Source: Stenotrophomonas maltophilia
GTDB taxonomy: Bacteria > Pseudomonadota > Gammaproteobacteria > Xanthomonadales > Xanthomonadaceae
DNA length: 64,000 nucleotides
Reading direction: 5' to 3'
Assembly (NCBI GenBank): GCA_002363385.1
Contig: DEVL01000005.1
Location: forward strand, 124,001-188,000
Shown one piece after another: positions 51,694-60,336 of the stretch (position 1 is its first letter; each line of letters opens with the position of its first letter). The position numbers and the translations under genes were made by a program. The notes below the pieces were generated by a model that was not told the origin of the DNA, did not search any database, and saw only the letters and a list, made by a program, of their open reading frames with translations.

Positions 51694-53840
51694 GCGGAAT
51701 CTCCGGTGCGCGGCGGGGTGGGGCCATCCTTGCGGCCTCCCGCAAGAACGAAACTGCCCAGGCGGTGGAAGCCGCGCATGCTGGCCTTGAGGACGTCGGT
51801 GGTGGAACGCAGGAACGTGTCGCGGTCATGGCGACCCCACAGCTTCACCCAGATGTCGGCGCGGGCGAAGGTGGAGGTGACCAGCCAGCGTTCCTGCTCC
51901 AGGGTCAGCTCGCCGAACTGGATGCTGATGCCCTGGTCGTCGCGATCGTGCCGCACTTCGGCCGGCAGACGCTCGCTGCGCTGGCGGTGAGCCAGTTCGA
52001 CCTCGACCTGCGTGCCCGGCTGCACCGGCTGGGACTGGTCCAGCCGCAGCGCCATGCCCCCGGTGGAGAAGTTCAGCGTGCGGCACGGCAGCGCCTGGCC
52101 ATCGGGCAGGTGCAGCACGGCCCGCATGTTCAGCGGCACGCGGTGGGAGCGGCGGATCTGGCGCTGTTCGCTGGAGGTGGCGATGACCGCGCCCAGCATG
52201 ATCATGTTGTAGACGGTCCAGCCCAGGTTCAACCAGATCGTATTGACCTCGCCACTGGTATCGGCCATCACCATCCGCACGATGCCCGCGACCACGCCCA
52301 GCAGGTTCAGCAACAGCAGCAGCAGATACGGGCGGGCGATCTGCGCATCGAAGTAGCTGCGCTGGACCAGGCCGCCCTTGGCGGTCACGTTGAACTTGCC
52401 CAGCTTGGGATTGATCACCGCCATCAGCGTCGGGCGCAGGATGTACCAGGCCAGCGTGGTCTCGTAGACCTCGTTCCACAGCAGATGGCGATGCTTGCCC
52501 TGCACGCGCAGGTTGGTCATGTTGGCCATCACGATGTGGGGCAGCGCGTAGGCCAGGATCATCAGCGCCGAGGCGTGGATGACGTGGGCGCCGAAGAACA
52601 GGAAGGCCAGCGGCGCGGTCAGGAAGATGATCCGCGGCAGGCCGTAGAAGAAGTGCAGCATCGCATTGGTGTAGCAGATGCGCTGCATCAGGCTCAGCCC
52701 CTTGGCGAACATGGGGTTGTCCACCCGCAGGATCTGCGCCATGCCACGGGCCCAGCGGATGCGCTGGCCGACGTGCGCCGACAGGCTCTCGGTGGCCAGG
52801 CCGGCCGCCTGCGGCACCGGGATGTAGGCACTGCGATAGCCGGCGCGGTGCAGACGGATCGCGGTGTGCGCATCCTCGGTGACGGTTTCGATGGCCACGC
52901 CCCCCACTTCCTCCAGCGGGCCGCGCTTGATCACGGCGCAGGAGCCACAGAAGAAGGTCGCGTTCCACTGGTCGTTGCCATCCTGCAGCAGGCCGTAGAA
53001 CAGCTCGCCCTCATTGGGCACGCGCCCGAAGTTGCCCAGGTTGCGCTCGAACGGATCGGCCGAGAAGAAATAGTGGGGCGTCTGCACCACAGCCATCTTC
53101 TCGTCGAACAGGAACCAGCCCATCGACATCTGCAGGAACGAGCGGGTCGGCATGTGGTCGCAATCGAAGATCGCGACGTACTCGCCGCTGGTCTTCTTCA
53201 AGGCCGCATTGATGTTACCGGCCTTGGCGTGGTTGTTGTTGGTGCGGGTGATGTACTTCACCCCGACCTCTTCGCAGAATTCGCGGAATTCCTCGCGGCG
53301 GCCGTCATCGAGCAGGTAGATGTTGAGCTTGTCGGCCGGCCAGTCCAGCACGGTGGCGGCCAGCACGGTGGTGCGCACCACCGACAGCGGCTCGTTGTAG
53401 GTCGGGATGAGCACATCCACGGTCGGCCACAGCGACTGGTCTTCGGGCAACGGCATCGGTTTGCGATGCAACGGCCAGGCCACCTGGAAATAGCCGAGCA
53501 CCAGCACGATGAACGAGTACACCTCCGCTGCCACCAGGCCCAGGCCCAGGGTGAGGTCGACGAAGCTGCTCATGCCCATGGTGTCGGTCAGGCGCCAGTA
53601 CATGTAGCGCGTGGACATCACCAGCGACAGGCCCATCAACACCAGCGGGATCAACCGGCTCTCGCGATTGCGCAGGCACAGGGCGATCAGGAACACCACG
53701 GCCGAGAACAGGAACTGCTGACCGATCTCCATGGGTACGGTGATCACGAAGGCCAGCAGCATGGCGCCGCCGACCACCAGCGCAAGCAGCGCCAAGCGGG
53801 CCAGAACGGCATCCCCTCTCGGGGTGGAAGTTTTGCTCAT
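51690..53840 (-). CDS. bcsA: Cellulose synthase catalytic subunit BcsA (UDP-forming)
   Basis: BcsA is the processive GT2 enzyme that makes beta-1,4-glucan from UDP-glucose and moves it through its own membrane channel. The 716-residue product has about eight membrane segments and the complete active-site set: DD (178-179), DCD (226-228), TED (321-323) and QRIRW (359-363). The C-terminal PilZ domain keeps the c-di-GMP residues RRSHR (R563, R567) and NFSTGG (590-595), so allosteric activation by c-di-GMP is expected. The ATG at 53840 follows GGGGA at good spacing. Confidence 0.98.
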   Translation of the reverse strand: MSKTSTPRGDAVLARLALLALVVGGAMLLAFVITVPMEIGQQFLFSAVVFLIALCLRNRESRLIPLVLMGLSLVMSTRYMYWRLTDTMGMSSFVDLTLGLGLVAAEVYSFIVLVLGYFQVAWPLHRKPMPLPEDQSLWPTVDVLIPTYNEPLSVVRTTVLAATVLDWPADKLNIYLLDDGRREEFREFCEEVGVKYITRTNNNHAKAGNINAALKKTSGEYVAIFDCDHMPTRSFLQMSMGWFLFDEKMAVVQTPHYFFSADPFERNLGNFGRVPNEGELFYGLLQDGNDQWNATFFCGSCAVIKRGPLEEVGGVAIETVTEDAHTAIRLHRAGYRSAYIPVPQAAGLATESLSAHVGQRIRWARGMAQILRVDNPMFAKGLSLMQRICYTNAMLHFFYGLPRIIFLTAPLAFLFFGAHVIHASALMILAYALPHIVMANMTNLRVQGKHRHLLWNEVYETTLAWYILRPTLMAVINPKLGKFNVTAKGGLVQRSYFDAQIARPYLLLLLLNLLGVVAGIVRMVMADTSGEVNTIWLNLGWTVYNMIMLGAVIATSSEQRQIRRSHRVPLNMRAVLHLPDGQALPCRTLNFSTGGMALRLDQSQPVQPGTQVEVELAHRQRSERLPAEVRHDRDDQGISIQFGELTLEQERWLVTSTFARADIWVKLWGRHDRDTFLRSTTDVLKASMRGFHRLGSFVLAGGRKDGPTPPRTGDSA

Positions 53841-53939
53841 GATGTTCCCCAACACGGCCGCACGCAGCGGCATCCCCTTGCATCAGCCGGCACTCCCGCC
53901 CCACCCTGAAGGGCGCGGCGAACGATCACCGGCTACGTT

Positions 53940-54314
53940 TCACGCCCCGCGCAGCCGGCTCAGCGGACTGTGCCCCGGCGAAGCACTGCGGGCGCCGGCC
54001 AGACGCTGGAACAGCTGCTCAAGCGGTGTGCTCTGGGACGGTGTGCTCTGGGACGGTGTGGCCACGACCGGTGTTTCCACCGCGGTGGTCTCGACCGGCG
54101 CGAACACCGGTGCGGCGCTGACCACCGGCGTCAGGGTGGCAGCCGGAATCGGCGGCACCTCGGCGCGCGGTCGTGCCGGCGCACTGACCCGGGTCTGGCT
54201 GTGGGAAAAATCCTGGTAGGCGCGCGTGTCATCGCGTCCGCCGAGGCGGTTGAACAGGCCAGCCACGTCGTCGTCGTGGCTCTCCGTATCGGCAGGTTTC
54301 AGAAGCTTGCTCAT
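53940..54314 (-). CDS. bcsP: Small Pro/Ala/Thr-rich cellulose-biosynthesis protein, BcsP-like
   Basis: The 124-residue product starts MSKLLKPADTESHDDDVAGL and has a short N-terminal motif VAGLFNRLGGRDDTRAYQDF that resembles BcsP/BcsR-type proteins, then a region rich in proline, valine, threonine and alanine, ending in LEQLFQRLAG. A 15-bp unit is duplicated in the gene (54029-54058), giving the tandem STPSQ pentapeptides. It lies between bcsD and bcsA, the usual BcsP place; its role is probably as a regulatory or scaffold part of the synthase, inferred from position. The naming is tentative. Confidence 0.6.
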   Translation of the reverse strand: MSKLLKPADTESHDDDVAGLFNRLGGRDDTRAYQDFSHSQTRVSAPARPRAEVPPIPAATLTPVVSAAPVFAPVETTAVETPVVATPSQSTPSQSTPLEQLFQRLAGARSASPGHSPLSRLRGA

Positions 54315-54340
54315 GGCACCATCGAAAAGGGGAGAGAGAT

Positions 54341-54799
54341 TCAGAACACACGCGACAGCGTGTAGGTCGCTACATCCGGGGTGTCGCTCTGCAGGTACCG
54401 GACATCCAGTACCGATACCATCCCGGCGGCACGGAACCATTGCCGGTACACACCTTCCAGAAAACCAGTATCCCACCCGACGCGGCCACCGAGTAACGCC
54501 GACAACGGCGAGGCGGCATGATGAATGTGAACCTGTTCTGGCAATTCCTCAAACGCCACCTGCCCCCACTCGGCAGAGGACCAGACCGCGTTGGCGGCAC
54601 CCTGCAGTTCCTCCAGGGTCGCTACCGCCGGCAGCGCATGGGCACGGCCGAAGCGCTCACCAATCCGCGCCATCAACCGCGCAAGTTCGGCATCGGGCAA
54701 CGCACTGTCGAACTCTTCGCAGAGCGCCAGCAGGAAGCCGCGCCACTGCCGGGAGCAGGCATGGGTGCGGTAGTAATCGAGTGGTGCTGATGAATTCAT
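54341..54799 (-). CDS. bcsD: Cellulose synthase subunit BcsD
   Basis: BcsD forms a periplasmic ring that helps pack glucan chains into crystalline fibrils in Komagataeibacter. The 152-residue product matches the family in length and pattern: RGFLLALCEEFDSALPDAEL, ARIGERFGRAHALPAVATLE, LQGAANAVWSSAEWGQVAFE and the C-terminal LEGVYRQWFRAAGMVSVLDV. It is the first gene of the bcs operon here. A TATAAC -10-like hexamer lies upstream near 54838; otherwise the 225-bp region to pncB shows no clear promoter or binding site. Confidence 0.88.
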   Translation of the reverse strand: MNSSAPLDYYRTHACSRQWRGFLLALCEEFDSALPDAELARLMARIGERFGRAHALPAVATLEELQGAANAVWSSAEWGQVAFEELPEQVHIHHAASPLSALLGGRVGWDTGFLEGVYRQWFRAAGMVSVLDVRYLQSDTPDVATYTLSRVF

Positions 54800-55023
54800 C
54801 CGGGAAGCCTAGACGAACCACGATGCGGAGGCGTTATACGGGACAATTACCGGCATCGATGTCGGTCAAAAGTGTGAACTGCGCCTCATATTATTGTGGC
54901 ACATCTGGCTTTCCTGCATAGCGAGCGCGCCGCGTCGCTTCCTGACGCGCAGCGTCACCTGTCCCGGCCGGGCTGAACGGAATCGTCGAACGACCGCACG
55001 GGCGGGTTGCCCTGCCGTAGTGC

Positions 55024-56202
55024 TCAGCCCTCGGCGGGCAGCTCGAACACCTGGCGCAGATAGGCCAGGTAGCCCGGGTCATCGCACATGCTCTTGCCGG
55101 GTGAATCACTCAGCTTGGCGACCGGCTGGCCGTTGCAGCGGACCATCTTGATGACGATGTTGAGCGGGGTCGGGCCCAGATCATTGGTCAGGTGCGTGCC
55201 GACCCCGAAGGCCACCTGGCAGCGGCCGCGGAAGTAATCGAACAGCTGCATCACCTTTTCGATGTTCAGCCCGTCACTGAAGACCAGCACCTTGCTGCGT
55301 GGATCCACCCGGCGGCTCTCGAAGTGCGCCAGCATGCGGTCGCCCCAGCTGAAGGGGTCACCGGAATCATGGCGCACGCCATCGAACAGCTTGCAGAAGT
55401 ACATGTCGAAGTCGCGCAGGAAGGCCTCCAGCCCCACCACATCCGACAGCGCGATACCGAGGTCGCCGCGGTACTCGCGCGCCCAGGATTCCAGCGCGGC
55501 CACCTGCGAGTCACGCAGGCGCGGGCCAAGTGCCTGGAACGCCTGCAGGTACTCATGGGCCATCGTGCCGTGCGGGGTCATGCCGTACAGCCGGGCGAAG
55601 TGCACGTTGCTGGTGCCCACGAACTGCGCACCGAGCGCGTCGCGCAGCATCGGCAGCATCCGCCCGTGCCACTCGCGCGAGTAACGGCGGCGGCTGCCGT
55701 AGTCGGCGATGCGGCACAGCTCGAAGCCGGGCGTGTCGCGCAGCAGCGCGGTCTTGGCCTGCAGGCGGCGCTCGCCTTCGCTGAAATCCGAGTCGGTGGT
55801 GTTGCGGAACCAGACTTCGTTGATGATCGCCAGCAGCGGGACTTCGAACAGGATGGTGTGCAGCCACGGCCCGGTGATGTCCAGATCGATCTCACCGGGC
55901 ACGGTGGTCGAGGGGCGCAGCGCGATGTACTTGCGGTCCAGGTGGAACAGACCGAGGAAATCGGCGAAGTCCGGTTTGACGAAGCGCAGGCCGCGCACAT
56001 AGTCCAGCTCTTCGGCACTGAAGCGCAGGCTGCACAGGTGATCGATCTCAACGTTGATCTGGTCGATGAACTGCGCCAGGTCGATGCCCGGGGTCCGGCA
56101 CTTGAACCGGTACTGCACCTGCGCGCCGGGGTACTGATGCAGCACCGCCTGCATCATGGTGAACTTGTACAGGTCGGTGTCGAGCAGGGACTGGATGATC
56201 AT
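55024..56202 (-). CDS. pncB: Nicotinate phosphoribosyltransferase
   Basis: PncB makes nicotinate mononucleotide from nicotinate and PRPP in NAD salvage, using ATP. The 392-residue product starts MIIQSLLDTDLYKFTMMQAV and shows YRFKCRTPGIDLAQF, DYGSRRRYSREWHG, FVGTSNVHFARLYGMTPHGT with the phosphorylated His, and GVGTHLTNDLGPTPLNIVIK. It is on the same strand as the bcs operon, 225 bp before bcsD, and probably has its own promoter. Nothing about its sequence is unusual. Confidence 0.97.
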   Translation of the reverse strand: MIIQSLLDTDLYKFTMMQAVLHQYPGAQVQYRFKCRTPGIDLAQFIDQINVEIDHLCSLRFSAEELDYVRGLRFVKPDFADFLGLFHLDRKYIALRPSTTVPGEIDLDITGPWLHTILFEVPLLAIINEVWFRNTTDSDFSEGERRLQAKTALLRDTPGFELCRIADYGSRRRYSREWHGRMLPMLRDALGAQFVGTSNVHFARLYGMTPHGTMAHEYLQAFQALGPRLRDSQVAALESWAREYRGDLGIALSDVVGLEAFLRDFDMYFCKLFDGVRHDSGDPFSWGDRMLAHFESRRVDPRSKVLVFSDGLNIEKVMQLFDYFRGRCQVAFGVGTHLTNDLGPTPLNIVIKMVRCNGQPVAKLSDSPGKSMCDDPGYLAYLRQVFELPAEG

Positions 56203-56313
56203 GTCGACGATTATGCGCCTGAGGTCGTGTACCGACCAACGTCGCGCACCTGCCCAGGCAGTGAGCGTTCACGGCGTCTGTTGGCCGCCGCGGGAGAATC
56301 GGCGTCGAGGCAC

Positions 56314-57150
56314 TTACCGGCGACGCAGCAGGCGCGGCACCTGCACCAGGGCATGCGCCCAGATCGCCCCCCACACCGCGCAGCGCACCGGAAAGGCACG
56401 TTGCGGGGCCTCGAACTTCCGGAAGTAACGCCACAGACCGCGATGCTTGTGCCATTCCACGAAGAACGGCCGCGAGCGGCTGGAGACACCGCGCACGTGG
56501 GTGACCTGCAGGTCGTTGGCGATCGCAATGACTGCACCGGCCTCGCGCGCACGGCGGCACAGGTCCAGATCCTCGGCGTGCAGGCGATAGCCGGCATCCC
56601 AGCCACCGATCCGGTCGAACAGGGCGCGCGGCATCAGCAGCAACGCACCGGACAGGGCCGGCACGCTCTGCAGCGGCTGGCTGCGGTCGGCCGGGATGGC
56701 CAGCTTGCCGCCCTGGCCCGGGTTGCGCAGCATCGCGGCGAAGTCCGGATCGCGGCGGCGCACCGCATCGTCTGGCCGGCCATCCTCATCCACCTGCTCG
56801 ACCCCCAGCAGGCAGTCGCCGAGCGGCAGCGCGCGTTCGCGCAGCAGGGCCAGGGTCTCGGGGCCAACCATCAGGTCCGGGTTGATGAAGGCCAGCCACG
56901 GCGCCTGGCTGTCGGCCACGCCCTGGTTGTTGGCCGCAGCGAAGCCGGGGTTGTCCGGGTTGGCGATGAAGCGCACCCGCGGATCGGCGCTGGCATGGCG
57001 CTGCACGATCTCCAGGGTGCCGTCGGTGGAGTCGTTGTCGACTACGCGGATCTCGGCGATGTCGCGCGCCTCGCGCAGGCGCAGCAGGCAGGCGTCCAGC
57101 GTGCTGGCGCTCTGGTAGCTGACGATGATGGCGGCGATGGCAGGGCTCAA
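56314..57150 (-). CDS. Glycosyltransferase family 2 protein (rhamnosyltransferase-like)
   Basis: The 278-residue product has a GT-A fold N-terminus (AAIIVSYQSASTLDACLLRL, IRVVDNDSTDGTLEIVQRH, NPGFAAANNQGVADSQAPWL) and the FINPDLMVGPETL strand, where the usual DxD reads NPD, as in the WbbL-type rhamnosyltransferase branch. The acceptor side has GGWDAGYRLHAEDLDLCRRA, the ED catalytic base region, and a basic C-terminus (VPRLLRRR) suited to membrane contact. It overlaps the upstream gene by 4 bp. Donor and acceptor are unknown; surface polysaccharide or protein glycosylation is possible. Confidence 0.85.
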   Translation of the reverse strand: MSPAIAAIIVSYQSASTLDACLLRLREARDIAEIRVVDNDSTDGTLEIVQRHASADPRVRFIANPDNPGFAAANNQGVADSQAPWLAFINPDLMVGPETLALLRERALPLGDCLLGVEQVDEDGRPDDAVRRRDPDFAAMLRNPGQGGKLAIPADRSQPLQSVPALSGALLLMPRALFDRIGGWDAGYRLHAEDLDLCRRAREAGAVIAIANDLQVTHVRGVSSRSRPFFVEWHKHRGLWRYFRKFEAPQRAFPVRCAVWGAIWAHALVQVPRLLRRR

Positions 57151-58013
57151 ACGGGGGACTCCGGGGCGGCAATGACAGGCGGCGCGAACAGATCGCCCTG
57201 CGCCCTGGGCATTATCGCCTGCCGGTGATGCTGCTGCAGGTCGTGGCGCGCCTGCTGCAGTGGATCGGCCATCAGGAAACCCGCCAAGCGCGGGGGCCAG
57301 GCCGGCCAGCGCGTCGCCAACGCCTCCATGTCACCCTCGCCGGTCACGCCTTCAGCCACGCGGGCGACGAAGGCGGTCTCGCACAGCGCGTTGCGCCAAC
57401 CGAGCCCGGCCATGCGCAGGCTGAGGTCGATCAGCGCCGCATTCCACGACGCGTAGCTGTGCATGTCCAGCCCGCCGGCCTTGCGCCGGGCATTGCCGCG
57501 CAACAGCACCGCATGGGTCACCGCCGAGGGCAGTTCGGGATGCAACGGCGGCATCACCGCGCAGGCCTGTGCCAGCGGGGCCAGATCAAGGTCGTCGGGC
57601 AGCGGATTGATCTCGCCCAGGCGCGGCCAGGCGGCCGTCTCACCAGCATTGCACCACGGGGTGGCCGAGCCGATCGAGGCATCACGGGCCAGGCAGGCCT
57701 CCAGCTGCTGCAACCAGCCCGGTGCGGGGATCGCATCCGGGGCAAGCACCACGACGTCGGCACCGGTACACGCTGCAAGCATTTCTTCCAGATGCGCGAC
57801 TTCGCCGATCGCCCGGGCGCGGCGGGTGTACTCGGCCTGCAGTGGGGTCTGTGCGAGCCAGTGCTCGATCACGGCCTGGGCACGCGGCCCGGCCTGGCCA
57901 TCGTCGGCCAGCCAGATCGCCGTTCCCGGCGCGGTGCCGGCATCGAGCGCGGCCAGGCAGCGGTCCAGCGCGGCATCGTCGACCCCGATCGGCAGCAGGA
58001 TGACCGTGCTCAT
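57147..58013 (-). CDS. Glycosyltransferase-like protein lacking a DxD motif
   Basis: The 288-residue product starts MSTVILLPIGVDDAALDRCL and keeps a GT-A-like layout: TAIWLADDGQAGPRAQAVIE (nucleotide strand) and ADVVVLAPDAIPAPGWLQQLE, where the metal DxD is replaced by APDAI. A later part has GLDMHSYASWNAALIDLSLR. It overlaps the downstream GT2 gene by 4 bp, so the two are one unit after xpsD. It may be a diverged or inactive glycosyltransferase that works with its partner. Function is unproven. Confidence 0.65.
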   Translation of the reverse strand: MSTVILLPIGVDDAALDRCLAALDAGTAPGTAIWLADDGQAGPRAQAVIEHWLAQTPLQAEYTRRARAIGEVAHLEEMLAACTGADVVVLAPDAIPAPGWLQQLEACLARDASIGSATPWCNAGETAAWPRLGEINPLPDDLDLAPLAQACAVMPPLHPELPSAVTHAVLLRGNARRKAGGLDMHSYASWNAALIDLSLRMAGLGWRNALCETAFVARVAEGVTGEGDMEALATRWPAWPPRLAGFLMADPLQQARHDLQQHHRQAIMPRAQGDLFAPPVIAAPESPV

Positions 58014-58125
58014 GCGGACCTCTGCGTGTCGTCTTGGCCGTGTCGCTGTCTCATCGCGGGCTCCCCTGGGCGCGGCCAGCGTAACAAGATCGGCCCCCGC
58101 GGTGACAGCGCGGGCCTGGCATCGC

Positions 58126-60327
58126 TCAGCGCTTGGCCTTGGGCTCGGGGAACGGCTCCATCGCGCGGAAGCGGCTGCTGTACTCGTCGGTCAGGTTCCG
58201 CGACTCCTGCGCATTGCGCACGATGGTGGGGGTCAGCAGCACGATCACTTCGGAGCGCCCGGATTTCTTTGTCTTGCTGCCGAACAGCGCGCCGATCACC
58301 GGGATGCGGCTCAAGCCAGGCACGCCATTGGCGCCATCGTCGTCGGAGTTGGTGATCAGCCCGGCCAGCATGATGGTGTCACCGCTCTGCACCGCCGCTT
58401 CGGTGGAAATCTTGCGGGTATTGATCGGCGGGTTGCAGGTGGTGCGGGTCGGGTCGCAGCCGCTCGGAATCGCCCCGGCCGAACTGACCTCCTGGACGAT
58501 GTCCAGGAACACCACGCCATCGCGAGTGATGCGCGGCCGCACCTTGAGGATCACGCCGGTATCCAGGTACTGGACCTGGCTGTAGGTGTTGTCGCCGCCG
58601 ACGCCGGTGTTGACCGAGACCGAGTTGATCGGAATCTGGGTACCGACGTTGAGGGTGGCTTCGGCGTTGTTACGCACGAACAACGACGGGGTCTGCAGCA
58701 GGCGCAGGTTGCTGACCTTGTCCAGCGCGCTGACCACCGCAGCGGCGTTCTTGCCGAGGAAGGTCCAGCCCACGCCACCATCGCCGACCGTGCCGGAGAT
58801 GCTGCCCCAGATCGAACGGCCGAGTGCGCTGGGCAGGTCGATGCCGCTCTCGGTCTTGCCGGTGGTCACCGCCTGCTCGAAGAACCAGTTCACGCCATAG
58901 CTGAGATCGCCGGTCAGCGCGACCTCGGCCACCTGCGCTTCGATGTGGACCTGCATCGGCATTACATCGAGCTTTTCGATCACTTCGCGGATCGAGCGCC
59001 AGGCCTGTGGGGTGGAGCGCACCAGCAAGGTGTTGGTTTCCTCCACCGCCGAAACGCCGACCGTATCGCCCTGCACTTCCAGGCTGAAGCTGGCGTTACC
59101 GGACTGACGCTGCGGCAGGTTCATCGTGCCATCGCCCAACCCGCCGCGACTGCTGCCGTTGCTGCTGCCGGTGTTGGAGAAATTGCTGTTGTTGTTGCTG
59201 TTGCCATCGCGGCTGCCGAGGTCCATCGGCGACGCGCCCGGCGCCAGCGAGCTGCTGCCGCGACCGCTGCGGCCATTCTCGTTGGCGAATGCTTCGGCCA
59301 GGCGCTCGGCCAGGTCCTTGGCCTTGACGTAGCGCAGCTCGTAGGAGAACAGTCGCGCATTGCCACCGGCGGTATCGATGCGGTCCAGCCACTGCTGGAT
59401 CTGGTCGAGGTAACGCGCCTGCGGGGTGATCACCAGTACCGCGTTGGCATTCTCCAGCGGCAGGAAGCGGAACATGCCGGCACTGGGGGTCTTGCTCTCC
59501 TCGCCGAACACCTTCTCCAGATCGGCGGCCACCTGCTCGGCCTTGCCCGACTGGATCGGGAACACGCCCACGGACATGCCCGAGAGCCAGTCCACGTCAA
59601 AGATCTCGACAGTGCGCAGGTAGTTCTCCAGTTCGCTGCGGGTGCCGCCCAGGGTGATCACGTTGCGACCGTTGTCGACGTTGACGATGGCGTTCGGGCG
59701 CGCGTACGGCTCCAGCACTTTCTTCATCTCGGTAGCCGAGATGTACTGCAGCGGTACCACGCGCACTTCGAAGCCGCGCGCGTTTGCCGGCGAAGCGGTG
59801 CTCGGCGAGACCGTGCCGGCCAGCGCCTGATCGGCGGCCACGATGTTGTAGCGGCCCGCGCTGTAGACCATGCGCGCGTTGTTCCAGCCCAGCACCATTT
59901 CCAGCAGGTTCAAGGCCTGCGCAGAGGACACCGGCTTGGGTGTGGCCAGGGTCACGGTGCCCTGCACGCCCGGCGCGATCACGTAGTTCTGCCCGAGGAA
60001 ATCGCCCAGGATCGCCTTGACCACCGCATGCACCGATTCGCCTTCGAAATTGAAGGTGGCGTTGCCGGTGGAGGCATTGCCCAGCGAGGGCTGCGGCGCG
60101 GCGGCGGCGCTGCGGTTGATCATGGTGCCGGTGCCACGGCGGATCACGGCTTGTGGGGCGCCGGTGCCGGCCAACGGTTCGGCATCGACCCCATCGCGGG
60201 ACCCATCACCGGCGACCACCTGATGACTGTCGAGCACCGCATCGCGGCGTACCTCCGGCGCGGGCACGGTGGTGCAGCCCACCAACAGGGCGACGAGGAA
60301 AGACACGGGGAAAAGGCGCAGGGTCAT
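58126..60327 (-). CDS. xpsD: Type II secretion outer-membrane secretin XpsD (GspD)
   Basis: XpsD forms the outer-membrane channel of the type II system. The 733-residue product is a lipoprotein (signal ending LLVGC, Cys 18), with N0-N3 domains (ATFNFEGESVHAVVKAILGD, FEVRVVPLQYISATEMKKVL, VGVFPIQSGKAEQVAADLEK), a Ser/Asn-rich linker at about 370-395, and the secretin core with VHIEAQVAEVALTGDLSYGV, VSNLRLLQTPSLFVRNNAEA, QYLDTGVILKVRPRITRDGV and VPGLSRIPVIGALFG. It is last in the xps operon, 9 bp after xpsN. Xanthomonads export many plant-wall enzymes by this route. Confidence 0.97.
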   Translation of the reverse strand: MTLRLFPVSFLVALLVGCTTVPAPEVRRDAVLDSHQVVAGDGSRDGVDAEPLAGTGAPQAVIRRGTGTMINRSAAAAPQPSLGNASTGNATFNFEGESVHAVVKAILGDFLGQNYVIAPGVQGTVTLATPKPVSSAQALNLLEMVLGWNNARMVYSAGRYNIVAADQALAGTVSPSTASPANARGFEVRVVPLQYISATEMKKVLEPYARPNAIVNVDNGRNVITLGGTRSELENYLRTVEIFDVDWLSGMSVGVFPIQSGKAEQVAADLEKVFGEESKTPSAGMFRFLPLENANAVLVITPQARYLDQIQQWLDRIDTAGGNARLFSYELRYVKAKDLAERLAEAFANENGRSGRGSSSLAPGASPMDLGSRDGNSNNNSNFSNTGSSNGSSRGGLGDGTMNLPQRQSGNASFSLEVQGDTVGVSAVEETNTLLVRSTPQAWRSIREVIEKLDVMPMQVHIEAQVAEVALTGDLSYGVNWFFEQAVTTGKTESGIDLPSALGRSIWGSISGTVGDGGVGWTFLGKNAAAVVSALDKVSNLRLLQTPSLFVRNNAEATLNVGTQIPINSVSVNTGVGGDNTYSQVQYLDTGVILKVRPRITRDGVVFLDIVQEVSSAGAIPSGCDPTRTTCNPPINTRKISTEAAVQSGDTIMLAGLITNSDDDGANGVPGLSRIPVIGALFGSKTKKSGRSEVIVLLTPTIVRNAQESRNLTDEYSSRFRAMEPFPEPKAKR

Positions 60328-60336
60328 GCTGTCACT

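Noticed and set aside
49504..53909. Long plus-strand frames (about 830 and 710 codons) opposite bcsB and bcsA
   Set aside because: Same antisense shadow effect; no ribosome sites or domain motifs, and the minus-strand genes have full catalytic motifs.
54868..54906. CRP/Clp-like palindrome upstream of bcsD (TGTGA followed by TCATA)
   Set aside because: Spacing is 8 rather than 6 bp and the second half-site is poor, so a Clp site is not supported.
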